A stretch of DNA of 64,000 bases from contig OZ018328.1 of assembly GCA_963969495.1 (NCBI GenBank), positions 134,695,968-134,759,967 of the forward strand, in the 5' to 3' direction. The stretch's first letter is position 1. Each line of letters opens with the position of its first letter. The notes under the pieces were generated by a model. It had not been told where the DNA came from, did no database searches, and saw only the letters and a list, made by a program, of their open reading frames with translations. This document shows, in pieces, positions 13,246-24,249 of the stretch. Source of the stretch: Ceratothoa steindachneri. Lineage: Eukaryota; Arthropoda; Malacostraca; Isopoda; Cymothoidae. The position numbers were made by a program, and so were the translations under genes.

Positions 13246-14340
13246 AGGAGGGGAAGTCAATAGGTTTTGCAATTCGGATATAAGGAAACGAGATATGAGG
13301 AAAAGTGTTATATTATTTTTTCAATATAACTACCCTCAACCTCAATGCACTTGCGCCACTTGTCCCTGAGGCTTCTAATTCCCAACAACCAGAAATCTCC
13401 CGACTGCTGTTCAATCCACTCCTAGACGGTGAGCTGGACATCTTCATCGTCCTTAAACTGGCGTCCACTCAGTGCAGCCTTGAGCTGGCGGAATAAAAAT
13501 TAGTCACTAGGGGCCAGATCTAGACTGAAGGGGTGATGGTTGATCTCCTCGAAACTGCACTTGCGCAGGGCAGTTTGTGAAACTCTGGCCTTGTTGACAA
13601 GGGCATTGTCGTGGAGGAGCAGGACACCGCGTGTCAACTTGCCGCGCCGCTCCTGATGGATGCACTTCTTCAACCCAGCCAGTTCATCGGCGTAATATTG
13701 GCCTGTGATGGTCCTTCCATGAGGCGCATGGTCCACCATGAACACTCCCTCAGAATCCCAGAAGATGGTGGCCATGATCTTCCCGGCTGGGTGTTAGGCC
13801 CGGAACTTGATGGGGGTCGGAGAGCCCTTGTGCTTCCAGGCCATGCTTTCGAGCTTGGTCTCAGGATCCCAGTGGCGGACCCACGTTGCATCACCTGTCA
13901 CTATGCGTGGCTTGAATCCCGCCGGGTCTTGGTTTTACAGGAGCAGCAGCTCCTCTGAACTTTGACGACGTTGAAGTTGATCATGGGGAGTGAGGTTTCG
14001 TGAGATTTCTAGGGACCCAACGAGCATAGACCTTGGTCATGGCCAAATTGTCGTGGATGATGTTGATAATACTTCCATGTGCGATTCCAAGTTCTCGCTA
14101 GATTTTTTAACCTTCCACTGTCAATTTTCGAGGATCATCCTCTCCACACGGGCCACATTGCCCTGGTTGATCACGTCTGACGGGCGTCCTGGACGGGGGT
14201 CATATTCAAGGGACTCACGACCATGGCAGATAACTCCCCATTCCCGCGAGCAATGGTTGCATAGGAAGGGGCGGTGTCGGTGTACACTGTGTCGTAGAAT
14301 GACTCCCGACGATACTATATATAACACTATTCGTTGAGGG
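13246..14340 (-). mobile_element. mariner-like element (DD34D), decayed
   Basis: Minus-strand transposase frames cover most of this interval and show the mariner order: DPRPGRPSD linker in the N-terminal half, then the catalytic domain. The lower-coordinate end carries GGGGAAGTCAATAGGTTTTG, which looks like a mariner terminal region. I could not find its clear inverted partner near 14300-14340, so that terminus is probably eroded or misplaced. Confidence 0.8.
13495..14330 (-). pseudogene. mariner transposase pseudogene
   Basis: Encodes a cut-and-paste transposase of the mariner family that would act on its own terminal inverted repeats in the nucleus. Visible from the N-terminal side: RESLEYDPRPGRPSD and VARVERMILE (linker after the helix-turn-helix), NLTPHDQLQRRQSSEELL, then IVTGDATWV with the first catalytic Asp, LLHDNAL with the second, and FSLDLAPSDYFLF with the third. 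I count 34 residues between the second and third Asp, which defines DD34D. The FSLDLAP motif corresponds to the family's YSPDLAP. The triad is intact, but the frame has an in-frame stop near 13794 (after KFRA) and frameshifts around 13960-14110 and after 13500. The N-terminal helix-turn-helix is poorly preserved. Confidence 0.85.
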
Positions 14341-14825
14341 AACTTCCTTAATTATCTTTAGAGTGCGTTACTGTCTGGCGGCCGATATTATGTATCTTCA
14401 AAATGCTTAAGAAGTGGAACTGAGCTCAAGGATAATAATATTGCTATCATTAATAAAATAGAGTTTTATTAATAATAACTATAAACAATACACAAAAACG
14501 GAAAATATTGACATAAACAGAATGGAAAGGGTCGTGGAGACTCGGGCTAATCCAAGGATTTAAGGGATTAAAAAAGGTAAAACAAATATAGAGTTAAAGA
14601 GATGGGATGGTTCGATAAACAATTTAAAGCACAGGATAGAATTGACAAAAGGGATCAATACTCAAAAGGTGACGTTTGGCTTACGTAACTTTTCATTAGG
14701 GTGCAGTGGAAGGTACTTGAAGGAATATTCGGTCCGCTGGCGAGTTCCAGCTGAAGGGGGGGGGATAAAAGGATCCTGACGAGGCGTCTTGGAAAGGAGA
14801 ACCGTTACTCGACGAACGGCTTGAA
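14341..14825. other. No gene recognised
   Basis: AT-rich, then purine-rich sequence leading into the G-run minisatellite. Nothing identifiable. Confidence 0.4.
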
Positions 14826-15118
14826 GAACAATGGCTGTTCTACTTTGTTCTCTTCTGAACAAAGGGGGGGATGAGAACCGTTTCTTGGTGAAGGGCTCAA
14901 AACGAACAATGGCTGTTCTAATGCTGTTCTCCTTGAACAACAGGGGGGGGGGGGATGAGAACCGTTTCTTGGCGAAGGGTTCAAAACGAACAATGGCTGT
15001 TTTAATGCTGTTCTCCTTGAACAACAGGGGGGGGATGAGAACCGTTTCTTGGCGAAGGGCTCAAAACGAACAATGGCTGTTCTAATGCTGTTCTCCTTAA
15101 ACAACAGGGGGGGGGGGC
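14826..15118 (+). repeat. 80-84-bp minisatellite with poly-G tracts
   Basis: Four tandem copies of a unit containing AACGAACAATGGCTGTTCTA, ATGCTGTTCTCCTTGAACAA, then a run of 7-12 G and GATGAGAACCGTTTCTTGG. Anchors at 14901, 14985 and 15065 give periods of 84 and 80 bp; the difference is mainly G-run length. The minus-strand frames of 117-127 codons are products of the repeat. Confidence 0.9.
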
Positions 15119-17030
15119 CTTGGGGACTTGGCGTCGGAAAGGCTCGAACCTTTGGCACTCAAGGAATATTGTCCTCCTTCTGGACAAGTGATGGTGAATC
15201 TCGAGGTCGAGGTCCCTTGGCGCACAAAGGGAGAGAGGGTCGTGGTGATGTTTCGCGACGAAAATCTGGATCTCCAATCTGATCTTAGTGGTAAAGTTTC
15301 CATATAAATAGCCAGGACATCTCCTTGGCGTGGGGGAAAATGGAGTGAAAGCTTGGAGGGAACGCACAGCCGGGCCGGGGAACAATGCCTTATCTGTTCA
15401 TAAGCCTAACTCGATCTGGCGAGGTCGGCGTATGGGGGCGAACGGGGGGACGATAACCTCCTTGTTTAAACATTGGCATCCGGTAGCTGAGATAAGACTC
15501 CAAGCCTCGAATCGAAGATGCACGTGGGCAGCATCGTGGTTTTAAATAATACGGGGTAGGAGTTGAAATTAACGCAGCTTCAACACGTTCTATCACACAC
15601 TGCAACCATGCCTTCATCGATCTCTTTTGCCTTCTTGCCTTCTTTAGTAAAAAATTTGATCACTGCGCGTTGCTCAACCTTCTCCATTGTTGAAAAATTT
15701 GTGACTGACGATCTGCGATCAGCTACTGCTTCTTAAATAGACGAGGCAGGAGCGTGTGGCTGCAGGTCTTGACTTGTCATAACTTGTCCTAACACCCACA
15801 CAAACAGCCATCCCCCTTCCTCTGTTTTGCCCTACCGATTCGCAAAACTTAATGACCTCCCCTCGTACATATACGTAAAGTTATATTTACCTTCCCTTAC
15901 ATTTAACTTGTGTTAATCAAGTCTGCTAACCACAAAATTCTCAAAATTCTTTTGTTATTTTCAGTATTCATGGGGTCTTGAGGGGCTGCAATAACCGAGG
16001 AAACAACCCTCTGGGACCCGCGGATTGTGAGAACGTTGCAGCAGACAGCATCTCTGCTAAGGAGGTGGAAAACCACATTATTCTAAGGTGGTCTTCAACA
16101 CCATCTTTATTCATGACCAAGCTTCAACGACCAGGATGTCGATTTATTGAAGGAGTATGTCAAGATAATAACTTAATAAAACTACTAACTTATAAAATGT
16201 ATATTTATAATTCGTTTGATAATAGTCTTTAAAAGTATCTGCAAATTTTTTAAACTCTAAAATCTACCTTCTGTATTGTTATATTTCTAGGGAGGACCAC
16301 GGCTTCCTTTGGACACTGCTGCCTACAATTGAGGGGGCGTTCTTCAAGCTCAAGGTCTTGAAGTCCGAAGGCTTCGTCTAATTTGGTCAGGAATCAACAA
16401 AAGTTATGTGCTCCTACTGGATAATGAAGAATGTGAGTTGGCTGATGATTTCCACCCAGTTTAGTAAATTACAATTCGTATTTAATTGAAGTTTGAAGAG
16501 AAGAGACAACTGGAGAATTGAAGGGATCCTCGCCTCCTTGACTTTACTACTGCAATTTATTAATTATTAAGGTCAATGTAATTAAATCAGACTCTATTGC
16601 ATATTCATATTGTCATTTTCGGAATCGTCTGCGAGGGGAAGCACTGAACATTAGCACAAGAATTACACAAGCACAGGCAAAATAATCGATGAATGTTTCG
16701 CCTATAACATAACTGATCAGGTTTACAGGTATGTATTGAAAAAAGATTTATTAAATTGATTTTACATACTAAACTACTCAGTATTTTTTTATGGCGAAAC
16801 TTTATGAATAAATACAATGCTGAAGTTATTTTAATAGTTAATTAGCCATTAAGTAACTTCTTAACGAAAGAGGAAAAATAAGTGTTCTAGAGATGTCACA
16901 GGATTTTCAGAAGCAAAACACTACTAAACCCTGAATTATTACACATAATAATATTTTAAACACCTCAAATTATTCAAATTAATTGTCGAAATAAAGACGA
17001 ATTATGAGTTAAAAATTTGGAGGATAATAT
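15119..17030. other. No gene recognised (1.9 kb)
   Basis: Mixed composition. Open stretches at about 15980-16190 and 16289-16380 follow intron-like pyrimidine tracts (the second after TATATTTCTAG) and could be decayed exons, but neither translates to anything I recognise. Confidence 0.35.
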
Positions 17031-17039
17031 TGTTCAATG

Positions 17040-17485
17040 GATTTGATATATAGACAGGACATTATAAACAAATCAGTGGATATGGGTATAAAAAGCTCAT
17101 TCAATATTCAAAGAGGTTAGAAGTAGTTCAACAGAGGCACCTGAGAAGAATAATGAAAATTAAGTGGAACCACTTTGTACCAAATGTGGAAGTCCTTATT
17201 AGAGCCGATCTGGAGAGTACGGAAGTTGTACTCGCCGGCTATCAACTCAGGTGGGTTGAACTCATTATCCGAATGGAAGAAACACAAATCACCAGAAAAA
17301 AATTCTGAAGAACTCCTTATATAAAATAGATACGTGAAAAGTAGGTGGATAAAAATTAAGATATAAGGAAGTAGTAAAGGGACACTTAAAAACGATGGAA
17401 ATCGATGTTGAGAACTGGGAAGTAAGCGATAGGAGTAGCTGGAGAGATGCCCTCCGCGATGAGAAGGATGTGATGAGAAAATAAT
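17040..17485 (+). pseudogene. LINE reverse-transcriptase C-terminal fragment
   Basis: The + strand, read across frameshifts, gives QQRHLRRIMKIKWNHFVPN, VEVLIRADLESTEVVLAGYQ, LRWVELIIRMEE and, after about 60 bp, LKTMEIDVENWEVSDRSSWR. This is the recognisable C-terminal tail of a widespread arthropod and vertebrate non-LTR ORF2 type, with the pattern 'LRRIL-IKW-D-V-N-EVL-RA', then 'QLRWVGH--RM', then 'LK---ID---WE--A-DRS-WR'. Stops and indels break it at least twice. RT and endonuclease domains are absent, so it is a 5'-truncated or internally lost copy. Confidence 0.7.
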
Positions 17486-17489
17486 AAGG

Positions 17490-18630
17490 CCCAGGAATAT
17501 GAACAACGACACTACCAGCGAATCAACCTAGGATCCAATGAATGTACCGAGTTGGAAAAAATATTTCATACTGAAAGAGGAATGTTCCAACAACAAAGGA
17601 TGATTCACCGAAACTCTGACTAGTCATCGTCAACCTGGACAGATTGAGCGGCAAGGTAAAAAAGATCGATATAGAACGCTCATTCAACAACACTAAAGGC
17701 GAAAAAAATGACGAACCAATTATATATACCATATTTTATAAAACATCTCATTTACACTCATTTACAACAAAAAATTCACGTTAATTAGGTAGTTAATTTA
17801 ATATTGATTGATTGAAAAATCAGTGAATTCAAAGATACAATAACCACTCAGGATTGGAAGTAATTAAAGGGGAAAAAAATAAATTATGGAAATATACGAA
17901 AAAAAGGAATATTCAAATGGTGGTGAAAATTGACATATGGTAACATTAACAAAGTCACTAAATACTGAACCTGGAGAGTTTTATCTAAATCTTAACAAAA
18001 TTCGAAAATATTTGAACCGTTTTTCGGTGACATTTAAATTTAGGAGACCATCAGAAGTTGAAGTATTTACTAAACACAAACTTCTTCATAATTAACGGCA
18101 GATTTAGTTTAATTAGATCAAATTAACAGAGCCTTTGAGCTGTATCGTAAGTTAAATAATTCCTAAGTAATCTTGAATCGAATCATAAACTCCATTTAGA
18201 CATCCATTAATAACCGTACGGTGGATAGAATTTCCAAGGCGAAAATGACACTTCACACTTCTAGTAAACAACTTCAATCTCTTCAGCAAAAGCTAGTACT
18301 CCTCTAATGATACAAGAGGCTCAATTTATCGCAAGCCAATCCGAACAAAACTCTTTTTCTCGAAACGTGCCGATTTATACGCTGAGATATTCTGAACATT
18401 AGCTGTATTTTGTCTTTCCTAATTATCTTGGTGTTGCTTCCTAGTAACGTATTATTAGATGCCATAATTTTAAATGCAATGTTGTTCTTTCACTCTAAGT
18501 GCTTTACGCATGAGCGTAATTCATATATTTAAGTATTAAAAAGAGCGTTCGTTAAAAAATTCAAATAATTTTTATTTTAATTTAGTGACTAGCTTCTGAT
18601 CAATCATTCTGTCAGCAAAGCTAAAGAGTA
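17490..18630. other. No gene recognised
   Basis: AT-rich. The first 200 bp may belong to the 3' part of the LINE fragment at 17040-17485; nothing else is identifiable. Confidence 0.4.
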
Positions 18631-18634
18631 TATA

Positions 18635-18793
<159 letters not shown>

Positions 18794-18796
18794 GAG

Positions 18797-19145
18797 AGAG
18801 AGAAAGTGGACGCGAATGAGCAATGAGACAAGAAATAGGAGTTTTGAAAAGGTGAGAGAAAAGGACATTGGAAGAACACTTAGAATCAAGGAGAGAAAAG
18901 GGAGACACAATGAAGGCAATCTTTACTGAGAATATAGAAATAATAGCAGGGGAAAAAAGTTCCGGCGAAGGAATTTCATTTTTTTCCCCCCTGGCCTTAT
19001 TTCTGTACTCTCAGTAAAGATTGCCTTCATTGTGCTGCCCTTTACTCTCTTTGATCCTAGTGTTCTTCCAATGTCCCTTTCTCTTACCTTTTAAAAACTC
19101 CTGTTTCCTGTCTCATTGCTCATTCACATCAAATTTCTCTTTCTC
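18797..19145. repeat. Long hairpin: about 160-bp inverted repeat
   Basis: The left arm (about 18797-18958) and right arm (about 18980-19145) are reverse complements at high but imperfect identity. The arms share ATGAGCAATGAGACA, GACATTGGAAGAACACT and CAATGAAGGCAATCTTTACT. The spacer is about 22 bp. No coding potential. It sits between a (TC)n-(TA)n array and a Penelope remnant. A fold-back element or an inverted tandem duplication could produce it. Confidence 0.85.
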
Positions 19146-19162
19146 TTGTACTATATTGTTAT

Positions 19163-19765
19163 ATAGATGAGGTTACGGGAATGGAGGCTGCATTTCAATT
19201 GGCCATCTGACAAATTAATATTGGTAATTTTTCCTATTAATATATATTCTACTATTTTTCTTTTACGGAAATCTTTACAATTATATATGATTTGTGCCTT
19301 TGAATAGTTAATTTGGTGGTTGAAATTGCTTATATGATTAGAAATACTGGATATGGTACTGCCTGGTCTGACATCACCTTTATGTTCATAAATTCATTTT
19401 GTTAAGGTTCTTTCGGTCTCTCCTATGTAAAATAAGGGACAGTTTGTAGAGCCACACGGGATTAAATATACACCTGCTTCATTTTCCTGATCCACGGGCT
19501 TGGTCTCAGGTGAAAGATTTAAGAATAGAAAAAGGGTATTTAAGTATGGTTAGGCATGGAGAAATAACTTTGTTCACTCCTTTGAGGAGGAGAAAAAAAG
19601 GAAGGGATAGACACTTCGTATTACTAAATTTGTTTTTATCCTTAGGACGGTAATGAGTAGATTTTGCTTTAGATAAGCTTTCATTGATCACGTACGTGGA
19701 AGGGATAATTTAATTCAATGAAACTGCAGGTTATATATGTAATCTCGTCTTCTAGATAGCAAGGG
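19163..19765 (-). pseudogene. Penelope-like element remnant (linker and GIY-YIG endonuclease)
   Basis: On the minus strand, 19691-19506 gives ESLSKAKSTHYRPKDKNKFS and GVNKVISPCLTILKYPFSIL. This matches the linker of the better copy at 35400-35600. Further on (19495-19163) comes the GIY-YIG nuclease: GVYLIPCGSTNCP and FYIGET, then ISNHISNFNHQINYSK-like residues. The conserved QR in the following helix is interrupted by a stop (LTK then stop where the other copy has LTKRIYEHK). RT is missing. The upstream end joins directly at about 19765 to an inverted terminal module (19768-19850), the same topology as the 34.4-36.2 kb copy. Confidence 0.85.
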
Positions 19766-19767
19766 TC

Positions 19768-19850
19768 ACATATGATAAACTACATACTGAAACTAGTCTC
19801 GTAGATTAAACTTTTGGCTCCTATACAGTGGTTTCACTATCAAATATATA
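19768..19850 (+). other. Penelope terminal module, 3' half of hammerhead-like motif
   Basis: Contains CATACTGAAACTAGTCTCG, then TAGATTAAACTTTTGGCTCC and TATACAGTGGTTTCACTAT. It is nearly identical to the module at 36108-36172. The upstream CTGAAGA half of the hammerhead-like core is missing at the junction with the inverted element body, so a complete ribozyme cannot form here. Confidence 0.7.
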
Positions 19851-19857
19851 TATGATT

Positions 19858-19958
19858 AATTTATTTGCGAAACCAGGTTTAGACGGAGAACCCGTTATCT
19901 TCAATCGCTTGTGAAGTTGATGGGGGTCTCCGTCGAAACATGGTTTCGCAAATAAATT
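19858..19958. repeat. Inverted repeat (about 100-bp hairpin)
   Basis: AATTTATTTGCGAAACCA (19858) and TGGTTTCGCAAATAAATT (19941) are exact 18-bp reverse complements. Inside them GGTTTAGACGGAGAACCC pairs imperfectly with GGGGGTCTCCGTCGAAACA. The right half, TTGATGGGGGTCTCCGTCGAAAC, resembles the stem II/GAAA part of the Penelope terminal hammerhead-like motif. This may be two terminal modules of another Penelope family facing each other. Confidence 0.7.
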
Positions 19959-20016
19959 GATCCTAACACTGTGGTTTCTTTCCAGCATTTACTTCTACGT
20001 TAATGTACTTCCTTTG

Positions 20017-20019
<3 letters not shown>

Positions 20020-20087
<68 letters not shown>
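20020..20087. repeat. (TA)n-(GT)n compound microsatellite
   Basis: TA run at 20020-20058 followed directly by a GT run to 20087. Confidence 0.97.
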
Positions 20088-20089
<2 letters not shown>

Positions 20090-21530
20090 GCAACTAAATA
20101 TTTTACCATCATGATGACCGATCTGCTAGATTTCTATAAATATGGCACAGGAAAGTTTCTGATAAAAAGACAGTTACATTTAAGAGACCAGAGGAAATCT
20201 CGCCCAAGAAGCACAAGTATTAAGGAGGAGAAGCGCACACACAACACCACAGACCAATTGTTTCACTCACTGTCTTAATCTTCCCTTCTATTATCAAAAG
20301 AGGCTATACATAAAAGTAGAGGGTTGATAGAATATAAAAAAAACAGTGGTAGTTAATTATTATCTAGGGCAGAGTGGAGTCTCATTTCTCAAACCCGAGC
20401 ATATTTATGGGCATTCATGAGATTATTAAAAAAAAAGGCACGAGCTAAACTAACATTTCTTATTATACACTCGAGTTTGGTTACATTCGTTGCCTTCTTT
20501 GGCCTACAACTGAATACATAGTAGTGGTTTTCATACATCTTTACTTGAACATAAACTCAGATCATATTTGCAACTTATTGAATTCAACATAATTACATTA
20601 ATTTTCCAAATAATTCACTGTATTATAGATACATTTTCCATCATACCTTTATTAAGTTGTACAAATTTTCTGGGGCATCTCTGCTACGTGAAACTCATTT
20701 TCATAAAAGTCTTATTTCTTTGTCTCTGTCCGTCCAAATGTTTCTCTTCTAGCTTCTGTTGACAAATTTCGATGTTTGAGGAAGCCATCCATCCAATTAC
20801 ATTTTACCTCCCATGATTAAATTGAGGCATTCAAGTTTTATCTCCAGGACATTTTTTCTTCATAAAATAATCTTTCTTAAAGTGAAGTGAATTCAAATGA
20901 GCTGCAAAGAAATTGGTCCTTCGCGATATGTGTTCTTGGCTCAATGCTTTTGGGACTAATTTAACAAAAAGTTACCCAAACACTACTTCATTCATTAAAA
21001 TGAAGTGATCAGAAGCACGAGAAATGGCTCCTCATTTATGACCGTCTTACACTATTTTCTACAATAAACTTCCATTAAAAACTGGACAAGAGAAATTCGT
21101 TCGTCATTGAGTTATTGGTCCCTATTTCCTTTGGCTATCATTAACAAATTCTTGCCTATTTTTTATTTTATTAACCCACTTACAATAGCAGTTAAAACAG
21201 GTGCATTGTATCACTTCCTATTTTTCCCTATTAATCACTTATTTCCCACAGATTCCAGTTAAGTACTGTTATAAACTAAACATTAGCTTTCCGCTTTTTA
21301 AAGCACTGTCAAGAAAGTTTGAAGCTGAACCTTAATCTGATGAGAGGATGTACCCCACCTAATTTAAACCTTAATTGTCAGGAATTTCTTTGTTCGCTAT
21401 GAAATAATTACAATATTACGTGAACCATTTAAATTTCCTTCGTGTTCAGGTACAGTGATCAACGCATTTGTCGAACATTATGATACAAAGAAAAGCTCGT
21501 TTATGTCTTGTAAATATGGAACAAAAATAA
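20090..21530. other. No gene recognised (1.4 kb)
   Basis: AT-rich sequence with no recognised frame or repeat. Confidence 0.45.
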
Positions 21531-21533
21531 ACA

Positions 21534-22700
21534 ATTGATTGTGGGTAGTGCAAGAATTATACATACGAGTACATATGTAAGTGCAATAGAACTGAAAAGA
21601 AAGTTCGAAAACACTGAATGCTCTAAAACCGATGTAAAAATACAGTGGAGAGCAAATGCTAAATTGTGTAGAGGAGAATATCGGGGAGGCGTGGATGAAT
21701 TTATACAAGGTGCGAAAAAAAGCATTAAAAAAATAAAGAAATGACGATCCGGATATCAACACGAAGTTAGTGTTGAAATAAGTAAAAAAGGTGATAAAAA
21801 AGATAAGTATGGTTGTGTGTACATCAAGGATAAGAATGAAATATTCTAGAGCAATAAGGGGCAAGAAGGGTGATGTCAAATATACTTGACAAGTTCTATA
21901 ATGTGGCTATTGAAAATGAAACAAAGGTGAATACGGTTAACTTGATGGATGTAAATTGGATACTGTTTGAGCACATGACAGTGATAAACATACAAGAGTT
22001 TGTAAATGTTGTCAAAGGTCTGAAAACGGGAAAGGTAGCAGGAATAGTTGATATAGTAGTTTAAATGTCATAAAGGAGGGCGTGATTGTGTTCTAGAATG
22101 GGTAGGGTGCCTGTGTTGTAATCCGTTTGAAAGTGTATAATGGCCGCAGGGCTGTAGAAATGCTGTGATAATACCGGCTAAAAGGGGAAAAGGTAAATAC
22201 AAGGATTACAGGGGGAGAAGTCTGTAACTGGTGCAGGCGAGGTGCAAGGACAAATTAAGATTTGACTCAAACCTTATTATTTTCTAGCTACGAAGGCATT
22301 ATGGCAGCTGGTAAGTATATATGGACTGAGTAGTATGCTATTGGATTGTGTTAAATGTATTTTCCTTCGAATAAAGTCGTGCATTCGAGTGAAAAATGGG
22401 TGCGAGCAGTTGGTTTGATTTAGGTGAAGAAGTAAGGCAATGGTGTATTATGTCTCAATGGTTCTTATACTTAGATTACTGAGAGAAGTACAAATAAGAT
22501 TCATGGAAAAGAGTGGCAAAATGATGAGGAATGGTTATGAGTGAAGTTTATCAAATTTATTATATAATGATAACATGTTGTTAGTGGTTGAGAGTGAGAA
22601 AGATTTTGAAATGTTCATCCGAGTGTTTGACATAGTATGCATAAGTAGGTGGCAAAATGTAAATGCAAAACAGAGTAAGGTGAGAGTGAGGGAGTATGAG
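21534..22700 (+). pseudogene. Decayed non-LTR reverse transcriptase
   Basis: Recognisable RT landmarks appear in order on the + strand but in shifting frames. They are a pre-RT region at about 21535-21745, LKTGKVAGIVDIVV (the usual L--GKA-G-DGI segment) near 22020, RNAVIIPAKRGKGKYKDYRG (the W-N--I-P--KGK---- NYRGI segment) near 22160, a degenerate strand equivalent to the GVRQG/SP-LF region near 22390-22470, LLYNDNMLLVVESEKDFEMF (normally -YADD----ES) near 22555, and FDIVCISRWQNVNAKQSKVR, the (V/L)N--KSK motif, near 22625. YADD has become YNDN, losing catalytic Asp residues. Many stops. The copy is dead. Confidence 0.75.
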
Positions 22701-22719
22701 AAGGGGATTTGGTGTTACC

Positions 22720-23380
22720 AATGAACAAATGCAAAGTTTTAAGTATCAAGAATGCATTACAAATGACAGTGGTAAAGACACGGCAGATTATCACCACAAG
22801 ATTTCAAACTGTAGCAGTCTATGGGGCGATCAGAGTTTCATTGAATAATGTTTTGATTTTTAAATGTCACCAAAAGGTTCAAGGAGCAAAGGTTGACAGA
22901 GAATGAACACTTTTCGCAATAACACCTACACCTCATTGCGAGCGTCGTGTCAAAGCTAGCCGTAACATTAAAGAAGACCTTACCTGAACAAACACATATA
23001 CCCTAACATTAAAAACTTTTAATCGATCATGACAACCCAATTATGACAATATTTTTCACAAATTCGACTTACCGTAGTAACGAGTAGTTTCTAGTTGCTA
23101 CAAAGGCTTGAATGACAACCAATTTTGACCCTAAAATAATAAAACAGGAGATTGACACCACTAGAGTTACCCTTTGACCAGGGATCTTTAAATCCCTGCT
23201 TCAACTGTGCTTTTACTCTCAACTGTCTACTTTTTGCCTGATATACCCTTAAGCCAGGGAACAAAACTCATACTAAACTTATCTTTACTATCTTTTTCAA
23301 AACCCTTTCACAACTATACTCTGACACTTTTGCTCTACTAATCTATCCCTTCTATCTTGATTTTTCCAATGTCCAACTTT
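22720..23380. other. No gene recognised
   Basis: AT-rich, possibly the tail of the LINE above. No landmark seen. Confidence 0.4.
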
Positions 23381-23384
23381 TAAA

Positions 23385-24140
23385 AGTGGTCGGCGTAGAG
23401 TGAGCTCATGCCGACACACGTAAGGGAGTCTGGAGGGCCACGGCGGCAGGCGGCGTAGAGTTGCCATCCGTGCGCCAGTTGGCCGCGCCTTCCGGCGACG
23501 GGCGGCGTCCATAAACACATCATAGACCAAGCAACTCAAGGTCGGCTCGTAGCGGCGACTTGTGCGGCTACTAGCGCCACCAGGCGCCACCCCACTGACG
23601 TCTAAAACTTTGCACACACCATGGTGCAATCGCTTGTTGCTGTATACCGCCGACCATAGTCACCGTGAGACGCTGATTTCCTAACGTCACACGTAATGAT
23701 GACGCCGTCAGACGGCAATATTGAACCACTAGTCGGTGTCCGCATCCAGACCGGCCTACGTAGCGCGGTGATCATGCGCCGATGTGAGAACCCCGCACTT
23801 GCCGACTCCCTCCCGTGCATCCCGGGCGGTATAAAAGCAAGCGCTGAGTACCAGTCTCTCACCACTTCTCCACTCGTGTTCCTTGCCTCCTCACGCCCTT
23901 CCACTCACCATGCCTCGTATCACCAGGAAGAAATCACAAGCGATACAGGACATCCACGACACACACAGCAACTAATGGGTGATGGGGACGACGAGATAGT
24001 GGACAATGTGCCATCTCCAGACATACCCATGCGCCCCTCCAGTCATTATCAAGGAGGAGGAGGATGACTACGATGACGCACAGGCAGGCAACAAATCAGG
24101 GCGACGTCGACCCTCCATCAAGCTCATCCTGACGGAGGAG
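23385..24140. other. CpG-rich block
   Basis: Abrupt change to G+C-rich, CpG-dense sequence (clusters of CGGCG, GGCGGC, CGACGG) inside AT-rich surroundings. It contains the TATA-box promoter candidate and the broken ORF listed separately. It interrupts what looks like a decayed LINE on both sides (21534-22700 and 25140-25500). It may be a host CpG-island promoter or a DNA-transposon end. Confidence 0.5.
23826..23863 (+). promoter_or_regulatory. Candidate TATA-box core promoter
   Basis: GCGGTATAAAAGC (TATA box 23830-23837) lies in the CpG-rich block. A CTCACCAC initiator-like sequence begins 30-31 bp downstream (A at 23861), the normal TATA-to-start spacing, and a CACCATGC start codon follows at 23910. 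No experimental support; the pairing of motif and ORF is inference. Confidence 0.45.
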
Positions 24141-24247
24141 TAGGAAGTGGACATGTCATAACTTCCTGCATGTACTTCGGGATAATAGCTTCACAGATTT
24201 CGTAGATTATGCTAACATGGTGTTGTTGGCAGCCCTTAAGGTATACT
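23910..24247 (+). pseudogene. Broken small acidic/basic protein gene, function unknown
   Basis: ATG at 23910 has a good context (CACCATGC). The frame opens MPRITRKKSQAIQDIHD and stops at 23975. The adjacent frame continues GDGDDEIVDNVPSPDIPMRP. The first frame resumes with PPVIIKEEEDDYDDAQAG, NKSGRRRPSIKLILTEE, a TAG and EVDMS, then a third frame gives LHVLRDNSFTDFVDY. A run of codon-like sequence over three frames with two small compensating shifts fits a once-coding exon with a basic N-terminus, an acidic linker and a possible start of a MADF-like helical domain. The last point is only a guess from the LTEE-EVDM-FLRDNSF pattern. Such two-part proteins accompany some PIF/Harbinger transposons. 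Confidence 0.45.
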
Positions 24248-24249
24248 AA

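Noticed and set aside
14662..15385. Minus-strand frames of 117-127 codons with FKENSI and SPPLL repeats
   Set aside because: They run through the 80-84-bp G-run minisatellite, and overlapping frames of similar length exist there.
21338..21375. CTGATGAG possible hammerhead core
   Set aside because: No GAAA box or complementary stems follow at the needed positions.
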